Source: Neoceratodus forsteri (taxonomy: Eukaryota; Chordata; Ceratodontiformes; Ceratodontidae). Taken from it: 64,000 bases of DNA. How positions within the stretch are numbered: position 1 is the stretch's first letter; each line of letters opens with the position of its first letter. Made by a program: the position numbers and the translations under genes. The stretch lies in NCBI GenBank assembly GCA_016271365.2, contig CM057454.1, positions 696,399,501 to 696,463,500 of the forward strand, written 5' to 3'. Shown here in pieces: positions 11,365 to 23,025 of this stretch. The notes under the pieces were generated by a model, which had not been told where the DNA came from, searched no databases, and was given only the letters and a program-made list of their open reading frames with translations.

Positions 11365-14081
11365 TCTGTACCAGTCTTATGTTAGCTTCATAATTAAGAA
11401 GCTGTTTGATTCGACAGAAGAGGCTTAACCTTTGTTTTAGCTTTTTAGACAGTTCCTCTAAGTGTATAGTGAAAGAGAGCTTACAGTCAAGCCAAAATCC
11501 CAAATATTTGAATTTGTCCACTATTTACGGTGATATCCCCCGGAGTGCCGTGATCTGGAGCTTGGATCCTGTAGGATTTGTGTTCACCAATTGGGCTTGT
11601 GGAGAGAGAAGCATGACTTTGGTCTTTTTTTGCATTAAGCAACAATTTCAGGTGCAGGAGATTTTATTGTACTAGGTTGAATTCATGCTGCAACTCCAAG
11701 CATGCAAGTTCAAGGGAAGGTCTAGCGATGTAAAGTACTGTGTCATCCGCAAAGAGATGGACACTTGCTGTACTGATTTTAGTCAATATCATTAATATAA
11801 ATAGCAAATACAGTAATAGTGGCCCCAGGATCGACCCCTGTGAGACTCCTCTCTGCAGGATTTAAAGAAGAGAGATGTTCCCTTGGGCTTTCACCTGCTG
11901 TTGTCTACCTACAAGGTAGCAAGCAAACAAGGCGATGTCATCAAAACCAATGCTGCACAACATAAGTGACAGTAAATTGTGGTCTACAGTATCAAATGCC
12001 TTGCTCAGGTCCAAAAATAGTGCGCTGACATGATTTTTAGAGTTGAGTGCAGTTTGCCAATCATTCATCACCTTGGACAAGGCAGATACTGTGCTATGTT
12101 TAGGTCTAAAATCAGACTGAAGGGAGCAGAGCATATAATAGGTTTCTAGGCATTCTCTTTTTTGCAAGTTGACTAGCTTTTCAAGAAGTTTTTATAAGAT
12201 AGGTAGCAGTGATATAGGTCAATAACTGTTGAGGTCACTCGGGTCACCTCACTTAAAGAGCAGAATGATGAGCGCTATTTTCCACACAGAGGGGAGAGCT
12301 CCTTGTAAAAGGGACATATTGAATAGGTGGGTGATGGGTGCAGTCAGCAAATATAGCCTAACTTTAGGAAAAAGGGTTCAGTCTGATCAGTTCCAGCACT
12401 TGTTTTGGTGTTCAAGGTCATTAAAAGGTCTTCAACCTGGTGAAAGGATATTGGGCTATAACTACACTTGGCTGCATTTTGGGGGTGGGGGCTTAGTTGA
12501 GGGGGATGTTGTGTCTGTATTGCAGGGCTGAGTGAGTAGTTTACTAGCAGGGGAGGTACCAAAGGCTAATCCTGCGGTAGCAAAATTATTGTTTAATTGA
12601 TCTAGGATAGGCTATTTGCTTGTGAAGGTGTTTTCACCAGTAATAATCTTAGCAGGCACAGATGTAGTGGGGCTATGATCTTCTATTTCTCTAAGGATTT
12701 GCTAGAATTTGGCAGTATTAGTGTTGGTTGAATCCAATGCTGACTTGAAAATATTTGGCTTATTTGGCCCTTGTAAGCTTAGTGTATTGGTTCCTAGAGG
12801 TTCTAAAGGACACCCAATCAACTGGTAGTTTGGTTTTGCATGCCCTTTTCCAAAAGGCATCTCTGTTATGCAGGACTGATTTTAGTGTGGTAGTGAACCA
12901 GGGACATGACCTTTTCCTAGTTCTGATTTTTACTAGGGGAGCATGTTTGTCAATCACCTTCAGTACGATGCTCTGGAAAAGGTTGTAGGCTTCTGAGATT
13001 GAAGATGCAAGATAAAAGTCTTGCCATCTAATGTGACTTAAGTCTTATCAGGAAATTGGTGCAGTTAAATTTGCAGCCACTCCTTTTGAATATGAAGCTG
13101 GAAGTGGAAATAGGTTTTGGAGTGGACCTTGCACATGCTATGGCCCTATGATCACTTATGTCATTATAGAATACCCCAGTATGTGCAATTTTGTGGGGTT
13201 TGTTGACAAGGATTAAATCAAGGAGGTTGCTGATTGCAGGATTTTTTGCATTTGGATGAGTAAACACCAGAATGAGCTGAGTGAGGCCATAGGCATCATA
13301 TACATCTTTTAGTGGTTTGGAGCAAGGAGAATACCAGTCAAGGTTAAAGTCTCCTATAATGACTGCTTCTGAATTTGGTGCATTCAGCAGTTTGTGGAGA
13401 TGATGTAATATTTCAAGGCCCCCTGATGGAGGTCTGTAGCAACCTATAATGAATACAGATTCATCAGAAGGTAATGAGATCTTTAAGGTGATGCTTTCAA
13501 ACTCTTTAGGTACAGTAGAAGAGTCAATAACTGAAACAGAGAATTTATCCAAAACATATATTGCACCCCCAATGGTTTATCAGCTCTAAACCCATTGTAT
13601 GAAGGAATATTAATGTCATGGTCAGGGGTTGCACCCTTAGTCAGGATTCTGATATCACTAGTATGTCAGGCTTAGTGTGACAGACCAAAGCCTGGATGAT
13701 GTCCTGCTTTTTCAGTAGACTGCAGGCATTTATATGGAGAAAACTCATACCTTTCAGATGTGATAGATCAGAAGGCACTGCAATAAGCGATGGGGGATGA
13801 GGGTTTAGTTCTACATTCCCAGTGCAAAGTAGCAATAAGAGGAGAAGTTTCTTGAGACCACTGAATATTACTTTAAGAATCAAAAGCCATACCTGTTTGT
13901 GAAGAAAAGGGGCAGCTGAAGATGTGCAGGGAGCAGTACATTGACGAGAGACTGATGAGGCATAAATTGCCACCAGGGCGGGGAGAACTAAAGGTAAAGA
14001 ATTGTAGGATGATGGAGTAGGATTCTGGAAGAAAACTCTACTTCCCTGAAAATTAGTACCAAGAGAGCAATAAGACTGCAA
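11365..14081 (-). pseudogene. Family A LINE ORF: 2A-like leader, endonuclease and reverse transcriptase
   Basis: Right to left: a hydrophobic Leu run followed by GNVELNPHP (2A-like, Gly-Pro changed) near 13830-13780; the start of an AP-type endonuclease (MSFLHINACSLL near 13745); then 13552-13028 with IIGCYRPPSGG, IIGDFNLDW and DISDHRAIA, the endonuclease core. The linker piece 12957-12760 has RSCPWFT. The reverse transcriptase starts near 12167 with FRPKHSTVSAL and LFLDLSKAFDTVDH, followed by FADDTVLY (11757-11734) and FKYLGFWLDCKLSF near 11510. The catalytic FADD is kept, but frameshifts break the ORF into at least six pieces. It would nick target DNA and reverse-transcribe its own RNA. Family placement in the CR1/L2 group is from motif style. 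Confidence 0.8.
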
Positions 14082-14086
14082 AGACG

Positions 14087-14529
14087 ATATTGTGCTTATT
14101 TTTTTTTTAAATTAAATATACTTTATTAGCTTTTTCAAAAGGAAAAAGGATACACTCGTAACAGCAACAACTTTCTTCTCCCATTACATCACCATGAACA
14201 TAATAAGTCCAACAACTATAAAGAAAGCTGTAACAATGAATCTATCAGCCTTACAACAAACCTCTAGTAATCATTGAAATGATCAATAAATTGTAAAGCA
14301 GTTAATCCTATCCAACTCCCCTCAATCCTCCCTTCCCTCCCTCTCACCCCCCACCCCCGGAGCACCTTACACATTACCCAAAAATGTTGCAAGCCTTAAC
14401 AGGAGGCAACCCTCCTTCAGCTATGTTGGCAGATAGGGTTTAACTTCGCAACATAGGGGATGGAGCCTCAAGTCCGCGACCCCCACAGCTTATTGCGAGT
14501 CCTATATTCCTCTCTATTATATTGTGCTT
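14087..14529 (-). mobile_element. L1-type 3' tail insertion with 11-bp duplication
   Basis: ATATTGTGCTT occurs at 14087-14097 and again at 14519-14529. Between the copies lies a 421-bp segment starting on the plus strand with a T-run and TTTATTAG, which is a poly(A) tail and AATAAA-like signal when read on the minus strand. It then has a C-rich stretch (G-rich on minus) like the 3' UTR of the L1/Tx1 copy at 11.1 kb. Best read as a heavily 5'-truncated L1 copy containing only 3' UTR. Confidence 0.75.
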
Positions 14530-14877
14530 TTCTTAAAAATAGGGTAGTCCCTAGCTGTGAAGGGGTGTTTAGAGAGATAAATGGAGCCTAACAAGATGAC
14601 ACACCATACTAGACTAAGCTGCATGTTGTGTAACTTTAAGTCCATTCTTGTCCAAATTTTGATCGTATTTCTAGGAATTGAGTGAATTAGAACTAATGAA
14701 AAGAAAGGTTGGGGTGGACTTAGGAAGTTCCATGAAGTTTGTTTGAAAGAGGGAATTAGCGTGACCTAAAGGGCTGTAGAATGAGAGGAGGGTTGGGATC
14801 CCTCTAGCGGTCAAACGCTATAAGGAGCTAATGGGAAAAATCGCCGGAGGAATGGAAGCTGTCACATGACTAGAAAC

Positions 14878-14880
<3 letters not shown>

Positions 14881-14908
<28 letters not shown>
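14881..14908. repeat. (TA)n microsatellite
   Basis: About 14 TA dinucleotides in the 5' region of the family A LINE. Confidence 0.95.
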
Positions 14909-14911
<3 letters not shown>

Positions 14912-14930
14912 CTCCAGAAAGGGCGGGGAG

Positions 14931-15910
14931 CCAGCACACAGTCAGCAGTAGCTAGATTGAAGCAGGAAACAATAATACAGACAGGCTCAAAAATTAACAG
15001 TACTGCTCGTATGGTGGCACAATAAAATGCATATGACTTGACGGCATGCACACAAGTTTAACAGTTCAGTAAAATAAAACACAGTCTTCTAAACAGACAG
15101 TGAACAGCACAAAATGATCAAAAATTACTAGACGTATTACTGTGTGTAACTGTGTATGCAACTAAACAGACCAATACTAAATGCTAGCCAACAACAGTTA
15201 GAAAGACTGCCTTTCACACTTTGGTCTGTGGATCTCCATTCTATACCACAGATCTGCCCTTCCCCCAAAACACACTTCTGCACTGTCTTTCAGTACAGAC
15301 ACTGAAAGTACTAATTTAAGATGCAAAATTCACACAGAATCAATAAATGCTCAATGATGCAGACACACAACGAAATAGTACACTCAGTGTACTAAATTTG
15401 GACTCAAAAGCCCAAAGTTAAATAGGTTTTTGGAATGTTTTTTGAAGGTTTAAAGCACATAGCTCAGAGGGCTAACTAACGCCAGCTTACCACTATACAC
15501 ACTATGCTGCACTGAGGCTGTGCAAGCCAATATAAAGCCCTTGTGACCTGCCATCCCATGAATGCAAAATCTGTGTTTAAAAGCAAAAGAAAGTCAAAGT
15601 AACACAAAGTCCATAGGTTTCAATGGCAACTTCGTGTTTTCTCAACAACGCAATTTATTCGCTTTGAAACATGAAGTATTTCATGAATTTTGAATTGTAC
15701 GTTAAATACTCATTGTAGCGAAGTTGAGGTTGTCATGTGAGGGATGGGGTGGATCTTCACCTGCTGCATGAATAAATGCAACCGCTCATTGTATTTTTAT
15801 TGTTTGGATTAAATAAATGAATCATCTTTAAAGCAGCAACGTTTTGCTTCATCTACTTGGGTGGTGTCCGGGAAGCCGAGCTCTCAGCTTTCTGATCAGT
15901 ATGAGATGTT
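14931..15910. other. Unassigned AT-rich interval
   Basis: About 1 kb with no ORF, transfer RNA or terminal repeat that I can support. Parts near 15600-15730 loosely resemble 55500-55700, hinting at an old dispersed repeat. Confidence 0.3.
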
Positions 15911-15916
15911 CGCTTT

Positions 15917-16113
15917 AGATGGCAGTATAGCACAGTGGTTTAAGGCTCTGAGCTGCAAATCTGGAGACCTGGGTTTGAATCCCATGGCCCCCACTTGCAT
16001 ACTGTGTGACCCTGAGCAAGTCACTTAATTTCCCTGTGCTCCTAGGTTGCACCTGTAAACAAGCTTTCAGCTTAGCGTGTCTTGCCTGGTTAAACAATTG
16101 GAAACAAAAAAAG
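15917..16113 (+). mobile_element. tRNA-derived CORE-type SINE
   Basis: The head has RNA polymerase III promoter boxes: A box TAGCACAGTGG near 15928-15938 and B box GGTTTGAATCC (15972-15982), with tRNA-like spacing. The middle contains CTGTGTGACC, then GAGCAAGTCACTTAATTTCC, which matches the conserved core of MIR/CORE-SINEs. The 3' part reads GCCTGGTTAAACAATTGGAA and ends in an A-rich tail. That 3' part resembles the 3' ends of L2-like LINEs elsewhere in this window. Length of about 195 bp fits. No clear target duplication was found. Confidence 0.8.
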
Positions 16114-16433
16114 ATGGACTACATCTAAGCAAAAATGTGCATTATACATTAGCTACAGTGCCAAATCTGCTAAGGTACCTGTCTCCCCAAAAGAATGCCT
16201 GACTACCTTCTCTTGAAATGTAACCCCCTTGTTCCCAGGGGTTACTAGAATCCCATTAGAACTAGTGGCAGACAGAGAAAGGCAGCTTGTGAAATGACAG
16301 GTAAATGGATTTCACAGTGTCACACTCTGTTTTTCAGTCTCAGCTGAGCTGGAGTGATGATGTAATCATGGAACTGTCACAGCAGCATAAGCCACACTTG
16401 AGCTAGCTGCAAGGGAGATAGCTTTATAATGTT

Positions 16434-16439
16434 CGTTCA
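16434..16439 (+). promoter_or_regulatory. TATA-like box of the solo LTR
   Basis: GCTTTATAATG context in the presumed U3 region. Weak on its own, but consistent with the LTR polarity set by the AATAAA at 17411. Confidence 0.4.
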
Positions 16440-17240
16440 GTCTGTAGAGTTGAGTTCCTGGAAGAGGCTACAGCCTGCAGCAGCTCCTCAGTTTTAGCTC
16501 TGACAAAGAGCTACCACTATGTTTTGGGTAGTTTCTTCTCACCCTAGAAGAAGAACATAGAAGACAGAGATTGAAGAGGTGGAAACAGTTCCAAGCGGGG
16601 TTTCCTTTGCCCCATCCCAGGAGTGATGGGGCTGTCTTCAGGGTTCAGGGACAATCCCCTCACCCAGTCTGTCTATTGAAGCTGCCTGTGACAACTTCAG
16701 AATCTGTGAGTACTTTTGTGTTCTGCCCAGGAGGGGCACCTGCATTCCTTGGTGAATTTTCTCTGACAAAGAGACCCTGTCACCTAGACTGTTTCTGTTT
16801 TTTAAAAGTGTCTGCCTATGCTGGAGTCTAGAGAGAGACTGTCCAAGTACAGAACTTTTAGTCATGTAGTATGTTAAGTGTGAAAAACATTTCAATATAG
16901 CATCTACAAGTTTTCTGTGATGGGTGTTATTAACCAGATAAATGGCCGAGTATAAACTTGGAAGCAAAGGTGTGAGACACCCCATCTGGAGTAACTAGTT
17001 TACCTCTCAGGGGTTCAGTTTGGGCACCAGTTCAATTTTCATTCAGTGCATTTGGCCAGTGCCTGCTGGAAATAGTTACCCAGATGTGGGTTGGATTTTC
17101 TGTGAGTCTAGATGTGCTCTTTGGTGGTCGTGTGTGCCACCAGAATTCTTCATGAAATATGGGAAAGTCTCCTGGTACTGGCCGTGTGTGCCTAGTCAAG
17201 GGAAGTGTACCAGTAACTGGCCATGTGTGCCAATCTCCCA

Positions 17241-17321
17241 ATTCAGAGCCAGAGAGTTTGCTGTGTAATTCAGAACCAGAGTGTTCGCTGTTCAAGTCAG
17301 AACCTGAGGGCTTGCTGTGTG
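17241..17321 (+). repeat. 27-bp tandem repeat, three units, inside the solo LTR
   Basis: Units at 17241-17267, 17268-17294 and 17295-17321 share TTCAGAACCAGAG, then a GCTGT core, with a few substitutions. Confidence 0.85.
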
Positions 17322-17410
17322 TATTCTCTGTACCTCAGTAATCTGCATTACCAGTAGGAGTAGCCCTGTGAGGGTCCATCTTCACTTTGTGATTATTCTC
17401 TATGTATGTG

Positions 17411-17416
17411 AATAAA
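17411..17416 (+). promoter_or_regulatory. Poly(A) signal of the solo LTR
   Basis: AATAAAAGCC, followed by T- and G-rich sequence, in the expected R/U5 position. Confidence 0.55.
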
Positions 17417-17756
17417 AGCCACACTCTAGAATCCCAACCTGGTTTGGACAATACTGTTATTGCTTCCACTGTGTCTGGATTTACCTGGGTACCTCGGTGC
17501 AGAGGTGCAAACCAAGCATAATTGTGAGCAAACGTTTTCTCCCAGGGACCTAGGTTGATGGCCATGGTAAATGGTCCCACCAGGTGTGAGCCAGGTAGCT
17601 GCCACACTTAGTTTGCCTGTCTGTGTATGGCAGGTTCAGAAGTAGATGTACTGTAAACTATAGTGACAACCCCCATCCCTCTCTTTGGCGCCATGTGATG
17701 AGAGGAACAGCCCTGCTAGTTAAACAAGGGGGTCCAGTGGGGGGTGGTTACAGAAA

Positions 17757-19225
17757 TTTTTACCTTAACCATCACATCTCCTTCTGCTGTCATAGTTTCT
17801 AGTAATTGTTATCTGCTCACAGAGTTATAATCCTTTACCATTTGTTTATCTAAATTAACTGTCACGCTTACAGATCTATATTTACGTTGAGCTTTCTAAC
17901 CTGTGCCACCTTTGTTTAATCATTATTGCAATGATTGTTAGCTTTTTCTCTCTCAGCGTAACCCAATTAGAACTCATTGGTAGCTCTGTTCCCTAAGGCT
18001 TGCTCAGCTGCTAGTATTGTATCAAGTCTGTAACTCATTTTTCCCATGCCCATATCTTGTGTTTATAATTCTACTTGGGCTACTCTGGTAGCAAGCCCAG
18101 CTCTCCCACCTTTAACTTCACTGTTGTTAAAATTAACATCCTGTTTTGCCTACTCTCCTCCTACTTTCCTAAATCTCTGCTTAGCCACTCTACCTGCCAA
18201 TCTCCTTCTCCAGGCCCCTTCCACCTCCCTTTGCTACCTCCCTTTGTTACCTCATCTCCCAATCCTGTTTTTTTCCCCTAAACTTCTACCACCCCTACTC
18301 TTTTCACTGTCTACCCTGGCTACCCCCCTACAACCTCCTGTCATGCAGTCATCTGGTATGATATCTGTCATCCTTTCTCTTCAACCCTTTCTGTTCTTCC
18401 CAACCTCTTTCACCCCTGCCTGCTTTCCTGTTCCCTCCACCTCCCCCTCTCCACTTCTCTTCCCTCCCCCTCACTCCTCAGCCTCTGCCTTTACTCTCCC
18501 CCTCCTGTCTCTTCCCCCTCTACACTACACCTAGATTCCTGACTCTTCCCTCCTCCCTTCCATGTCTTTCTGGATCCACCAGGTGCCCATTAGAATGTCC
18601 CTCTCCTTCCATCCTCCCAGCCCCTCTCCCCTATCCTCTCCTTCACATCGCAGGTGCACCTTACTCCCCAACAAGCTTATCTTCCTCCTACTTCTCTTCA
18701 AAGCAGGTGACATTTAGCTCAATCCTGGGCCTCCTTATTCCCTCCCCACTGACCTTCCCAAGGGTCTATGTGTGGCTCACATTAATAGTCAAAGTCGCTT
18801 GCCCATCATTGACCTGCTCCAATCCCTCATGGTCTCAACCCACCCTGATGTACTAATAGTCTTGGAATCTTGGCCTTCCCCGAAGACCCCCAACTCTGCC
18901 ATCACCATTCCTGGTACTCCCACTCCCATAAAGACAGAGCTAAAAAGGTTGGTGGTATCACCATTTATCTTTCCTCCTCCATTCAAGCTACCCCAGTGCT
19001 CTCAATCACCTCCACTACTGCTTATGAGCTTCTCATACTTGAGCTCTCCTTCCCTTTCTCCCTTCCTATCTTTGTGGCAGGTGTCTACTGTCCATGGATA
19101 TCTTTTGCTTCTGTCACCGAAATTCTAACCACTATCTCTTCTCATGCCTCCTCCAGTGAGCTACCCATTCTGGGGGATTACAACATTAACTGTTTTTTTA
19201 CCCTCATTGAAATCTCTGTCAAAAC
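17757..19225 (+). pseudogene. L2-like LINE, 5' region and start of endonuclease
   Basis: A long C/T-rich leader (18050-18690) is followed on the plus strand by a Leu/Phe run and then GDI-stop-LNPGP at 18706-18732, a 2A-like motif with one stop. Next comes VAHINSQSRLP near 18775 and DVLIVLESW near 18850 (the H-I-N-x-x-S-L and E-T-W blocks of AP-type endonucleases), IYLSSSIQATPV near 18960 and LPILGDYNINC near 19160-19190. Several frame changes occur. The copy stops abruptly near 19225 where an unrelated LINE begins. Layout and C-rich leader match the LINE at 52-55 kb, probably the same family. Confidence 0.7.
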
Positions 19226-19830
19226 ATTAAGTTATTAGGGATAAAAATGCACAGACATTCTGGGCTCTGATAGCCCATGGTATATCTGATGAAAATAGAA
19301 AGTGTAGTGTGTGTGCTACTATAACAGCATCTGAAAGGATTACATGTATTAAATCAGTGTACGAAGTGATAGAGGTAAATATGTAAATACAAGAAACTGA
19401 GAGGGGAATTTATCATCACTTAATATGTTCCAGTTACAGTACCAGTAGTTAAAACTGTAATACTTGCTCAGAAGCATAATCAAGCAGCAGGAATTGATGT
19501 CCTGCCAGCAGAATTGTTTCATATTGACTCAGATTTTTGGACAAGAATATTGGCCTCTATACTTATGTAATCAATGAGTCAGTTTGGATACCACCAGAAT
19601 GGAACTGTGTCATAATAGTATCTTTTCTAAAAAAGGGTGCTATAAATTACTCTTCCTGTTACAGGCCAATCATTTTATTGACAATTATACAGAAAATATA
19701 TTCTAGAACAATTCTCCATAGACTAGCAGATTTGGTAAATGAGAAAATAATTTAATCTCTCAGTTTCTACATGGTTTTAGGAGGCTTTATAGTACAACAG
19801 ACTTTGGGACAGAGTTTCAATCGGCCCTTA
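19226..19830 (+). pseudogene. R4/Vingi-like LINE, endonuclease-RT linker and RT start
   Basis: The plus strand can be read with small frame changes as IRDKNAQTFWALIAHG near 19237, AAGIDVLPAELFHID near 19480, then SFLKKGAINYSSCYRPI (19623-19670) and GFRRLYSTTD near 19780. From family knowledge these are the pre-RT linker (F-W-x-x-I), A-A-G-x-D-x-L-P-x-E-L-F, K-K-G-x-x-x-x-x-x-Y-R-P-I and G-F-R-x-x-x-S-T motifs. The reading is cut near 19830, and the expected next motif (M-K-A-A-F-D-S-like) reappears at 34.6 kb. Clade name is tentative. Confidence 0.65.
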
Positions 19831-19889
19831 GAGTGACACAATTTGCACCGATCTATGGCCACAACAAATTCTGGGTGTGTTAGAGACCC

Positions 19890-20690
19890 TGTACCCTATT
19901 TTATAAAACAGGGAGTCCCAGCACCAAAAACCCACAAGATGTCCTTGGTTAAGAGGAACCCAGGAAATATGTATGTCCTAGATGGGCAGCAATTGGAAGA
20001 GACAAAGCTGGAATGGGATCTAGGTGTTATGATATTAGATGATTAAAAAGTAGGAAAGCAATGAGAAAAAGCAGCACTAAAGGCAAGCAGCATCCTTGGA
20101 TGCATAGGTAGGGGTATTACTAGTAGAAAGTGTGAGGTAATAGTCCTGCTCTATAGGTCCTTGGTGAGGCCACACTTAAAGTACTGCATGCAGTTCTGGA
20201 GGCCTCATCTAAAAAAGAATATAGACCATCTGGAATCCGTGCAGAGGAGAATCACCAAGATGATGTAGGATAGGCACCATGAACCTTATGAAGCTAGGCT
20301 CACCCAGCTGAATCTATTCTCCCTAGAGCAAAGAAGGAAAAGAGGACATGATACCAAACATTTAAATTTGTTAAAGGGATAAATGCAGTACAAACCAGAA
20401 TCCTCTTCCAGGAGAATAGGACTGCACGTACAAGGGGGCACAACTTGTGACTGCTTGGCGGTAAGTTCAGAACCAATGTTATGAAGTACTTTTTCACAGA
20501 GAGGGTCATGGACCCTTGGAACAGTCTGCCACATGATGTGATGGCAGAAAAGACAGTCGTGCAATTCAGACAGGCATGGGATAGTCAGTGTAGTCACCTC
20601 AGCAAGATTAGTAGATAAGTGGGGTAGACATCTTGGGCAGACTAGATGAACCACACTATCTCCTTTTTGCCAGCAAATTCTTCTGTTCTT
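19890..20690 (+). mobile_element. CR1-type LINE, 3' part
   Basis: The plus-strand reading has KRNPGN near 19960, LEWDLGVMI near 20010, ILGCIGRGITSRK near 20090, LLYRSLVRPHLKYCMQFWRP near 20150-20205, LESVQRRITKMM near 20230 and TERVMDPWNSLPHDV near 20500. This order (E-x-D-L-G-V, L-x-x-S-L-V-R-P-x-L-E-Y-C, V-Q-R-R-A-T-K-M, R-V-V-x-x-W-N) is the C-terminal half of CR1/L3-type ORF2. A handful of stops and shifts are present. The 3' UTR ends near 20690. Confidence 0.85.
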
Positions 20691-20691
20691 G

Positions 20692-21335
20692 TGCCACAGC
20701 CAAAGGGTTGCACCAAACATTTGTTGCACCTGTGGGGTTTGACAGAGGGATCTGTCAACCATCCCCAACCAGCAGAACCCTAGAGGGGTCATGAAGGTGG
20801 GGGGAAACATGCTTGCAAGGAGAGGGCTGTGGGTAGAGGGAGCATGATGGGTGCCCTAGAAGGTGATGGGGGGGCATGGTGGCAATGTCAATGTGCTGAG
20901 ATGGCACCTGGTGGGGGCCCCAATCACAATTGCAGAGAACTGATCAGCCCTGGTAGAAGGGGGTTGGAAGGAACACACTGTGACCCGGCCCCAGCTGGGC
21001 ACAACCCTGGCTTGTGCCCCATAAGTGCCACAGTCCCCAACACTGTAGGTGAGCAACAGTGGCAGCAGGTTGCAGGGTGCAAGTGGTGGAGGAGAACATT
21101 CCCTGGCACCATGACAGTCCCCTGGTACTCAGTCCACTGTATGATGGCAGGCTGCTGCCAACCTACAGTGTTGGGGGTTGTGGCACCTATGGGGCAGGTG
21201 CCAGGGTTGTATCCCCATGGGGCCTGGTCTCAGTCTATCCCTGCCAACCTCCCTCTACTCAGGCAGATTGGCTCACTGCAATTGCAAATAGCTAATAGAA
21301 CCCCCACCGGGTGCCACCTCAGCACCCTGACATTG
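20692..21335. mobile_element. Fold-back element: left arm, loop and first part of right arm
   Basis: The reverse complement of 21150-21339 aligns by eye with 20878-21068. Shared short blocks include GTGGCAATGTCA or GCAGCAATGTCA, GTGCTGAG, CAATTGCAG, ACAACCCTGG, and CCCCAACACTGTAGGT. The loop is about 80 bp (21069-21149). The left arm continues outward to about 20692, and its partner is found beyond the LTR element at 34148-34400. The element is a long imperfect hairpin, probably a non-autonomous DNA transposon. Short ORFs on both strands here mirror each other because of the inversion and are not genes. Confidence 0.75.
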
Positions 21336-21339
21336 CTGC
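21336..21339. repeat. 4-bp target duplication, left copy, of the LTR element
   Basis: CTGC, matching 34148-34151, directly outside TGTGATGG. Confidence 0.6.
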
Positions 21340-22859
21340 TGTGATGGACACTGCACTGGTAGACCTCGGGGTTCTTCACTCGCAGTGGTGAAGGGAACTG
21401 TCTCACTACCAGCAGTGCCAGTGACACCCTCAGCAGGTGGGATGGCGAGGGGCCGCTTAAGGTCCGAATGGGTTTGGGCTGGTGAAATCACCCGATAAGG
21501 AAAGGCAGGAGTCGTACATAGAGATTGGATGAAGCAAAGATATTTATTAGACAGGAGGGAATGGAGGACATGGTTGTACAGAAACATATCAACCACAAAA
21601 ACAGTAGGAAGTATGGACAGCATTATGAATATCTAAACAGTTACAACTAAACTCTAAAATGTCTAAACTCTAAGTTATTCTTCTCTATGAGTGCACCACG
21701 GCCTATTGCCACTATTATTCTATAAATATTCTACAATTCTTGTTCCTATCAATAAGCTTAGGTGAAGATCCGACGACATACATGACTCAGAACAGTATTT
21801 GGTTAAACTATCACTACACACTTCTACCAAAGTCCAGATGTTACATGAGTCCAGAAGTCTGGCGTCTTCATGTACACCATCGGTCTGCGATGGTAGCTAT
21901 GAAGGGAAAGCAAATGGAACAATAGATGCTAACGTAATTCTCAGCAGGGACCTTGTCAAGGCCACTGAGTGGTGAGAGGTTTGTTAAACAGACCATATGA
22001 TTCTTCGGCAAAGCCCACTCTCTCCAAGGCTGCCGAAATAAAGAACCAGAGCAACTGGTTCCTGAAATAACCCACTGATGGGCTGTTGGATTCCCAACTG
22101 AAAACAAAGAGTTCCTCAGCCAAAACCCACTTCCAGGATCACCAAGGACAAAGAGAAATCAGGACCTGCGTGGCGACAAATCCAATGGAGGACTACCACG
22201 ACCTGAAGGATGCTGCAGCACTCCAAGGGCCAGCTAAACTCTGAAGGATCTCTGACAGGACCAGGAACCAGAAGAATTTGTAGAGGTGATGGTTGATTCT
22301 GCAATCTTGTCTTCAGAAACTAGAACAAAAACAAAGAAATGGCAGACGCGTCCCATACTTGGCTTCGACAGACTCGACTTTCGGCGAATGACCAGGGGTG
22401 CAGACCAGGTTCTCCAGGATAAGCTCACTTTTCTGAGGAGGGTGACCAACTTCAGGACACCTGGAACAGGAACCATATGAAATGACACTGGCACGGCTGT
22501 CGTGATGCGCTTCGGCGGACGTACCTTCGAGCTGTGAAAACAAGAAACGGTGGGTATGACTTGCATGACTGGCGACGGACTCAACTTCAGCGAACAACGC
22601 AGTCAGAGGAGATGAGCTGATGGACGATCCCACTTTAGTGAGAATGCTGAGAAGATGTCCTCTTCTGGGTGGAGACTGATTCTGAGTACAGAAGATTACA
22701 GACCACACTATGGGACTGTAGTGTGGTAGAAGACTGAGACTGTCCCCATACACTGGTAACAATATAGCTGAAAGATGTACCTTCCTGCAATGCCAAGGGG
22801 ACTGTGGAATGTTCTGCTGATTTGCCGAGGAAAGGCAAATTATACATTTCTGGGTAATT

Positions 22860-23025
22860 GCTACAGGTGGGGCAATTGTTCAGGTGCTTGGAGCAATAGT
22901 TCAAATGCTTTGAACAGTAGTTCGGATACTTAGAGCAATAGTTTGGATGCTTAGGGCAATAGTTCAGATAACCAGGGGCAATAGTTCAGATAACCAGGCA
23001 ATAGTTCAGATAACCGGGGCAAATA
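22860..23025. repeat. Short tandem array in LTR (about 20-23 bp units)
   Basis: Repeated GCAATAGTTCAGATAACC and related units, degenerating toward the left. The same array is in the other LTR at 32205-32360. Confidence 0.85.

Larger units (their letters stand above)
5885..14930 (-). mobile_element. L2-like LINE, family A, interrupted by two other retroelements
   Basis: One minus-strand LINE can be followed from its 5' region (about 14930) to its 3' tail at about 5885, where the plus strand shows CAATCAATCTCTCAATCAAT next to TTTTATTTTACCAGG. Its own sequence lies at 14930-14519, 14097-11365 and 6785-5885. The gaps are an L1 tail (14098-14518) and a full L1/Tx1 insertion (6786-11349). Flanking codons join correctly across both. 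The 5' part near 14790-14870 resembles the 5' region of the LINE at 51.8 kb (TTCCCATTAGCT and CTAGAGGG motifs). A second, opposite-strand copy of family A enters at the right edge. Confidence 0.8.
16219..17752 (+). mobile_element. Probable solo LTR, 1.53 kb
   Basis: It begins TGTAACCCCC and ends GTGGTTACA, so TGTAACC and GGTTACA form a perfect 7-bp terminal inversion of TG...CA type. GAAA occurs immediately outside at both ends (16215-16218 and 17753-17756), a 4-bp target duplication as made by Gypsy/ERV-type integrases. A TATA-like TTATAA lies at 16434-16439 and AATAAA at 17411-17416, giving a U3-R-U5 order on the plus strand. No gag or pol lies on either side, so it is most simply a solo LTR left by recombination. 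Internal imperfect repeats are present. Confidence 0.7.

Noticed and set aside
20829..21427. Several overlapping open frames on both strands with similar peptides
   Set aside because: They are images of each other across the fold-back inversion and carry no domain.
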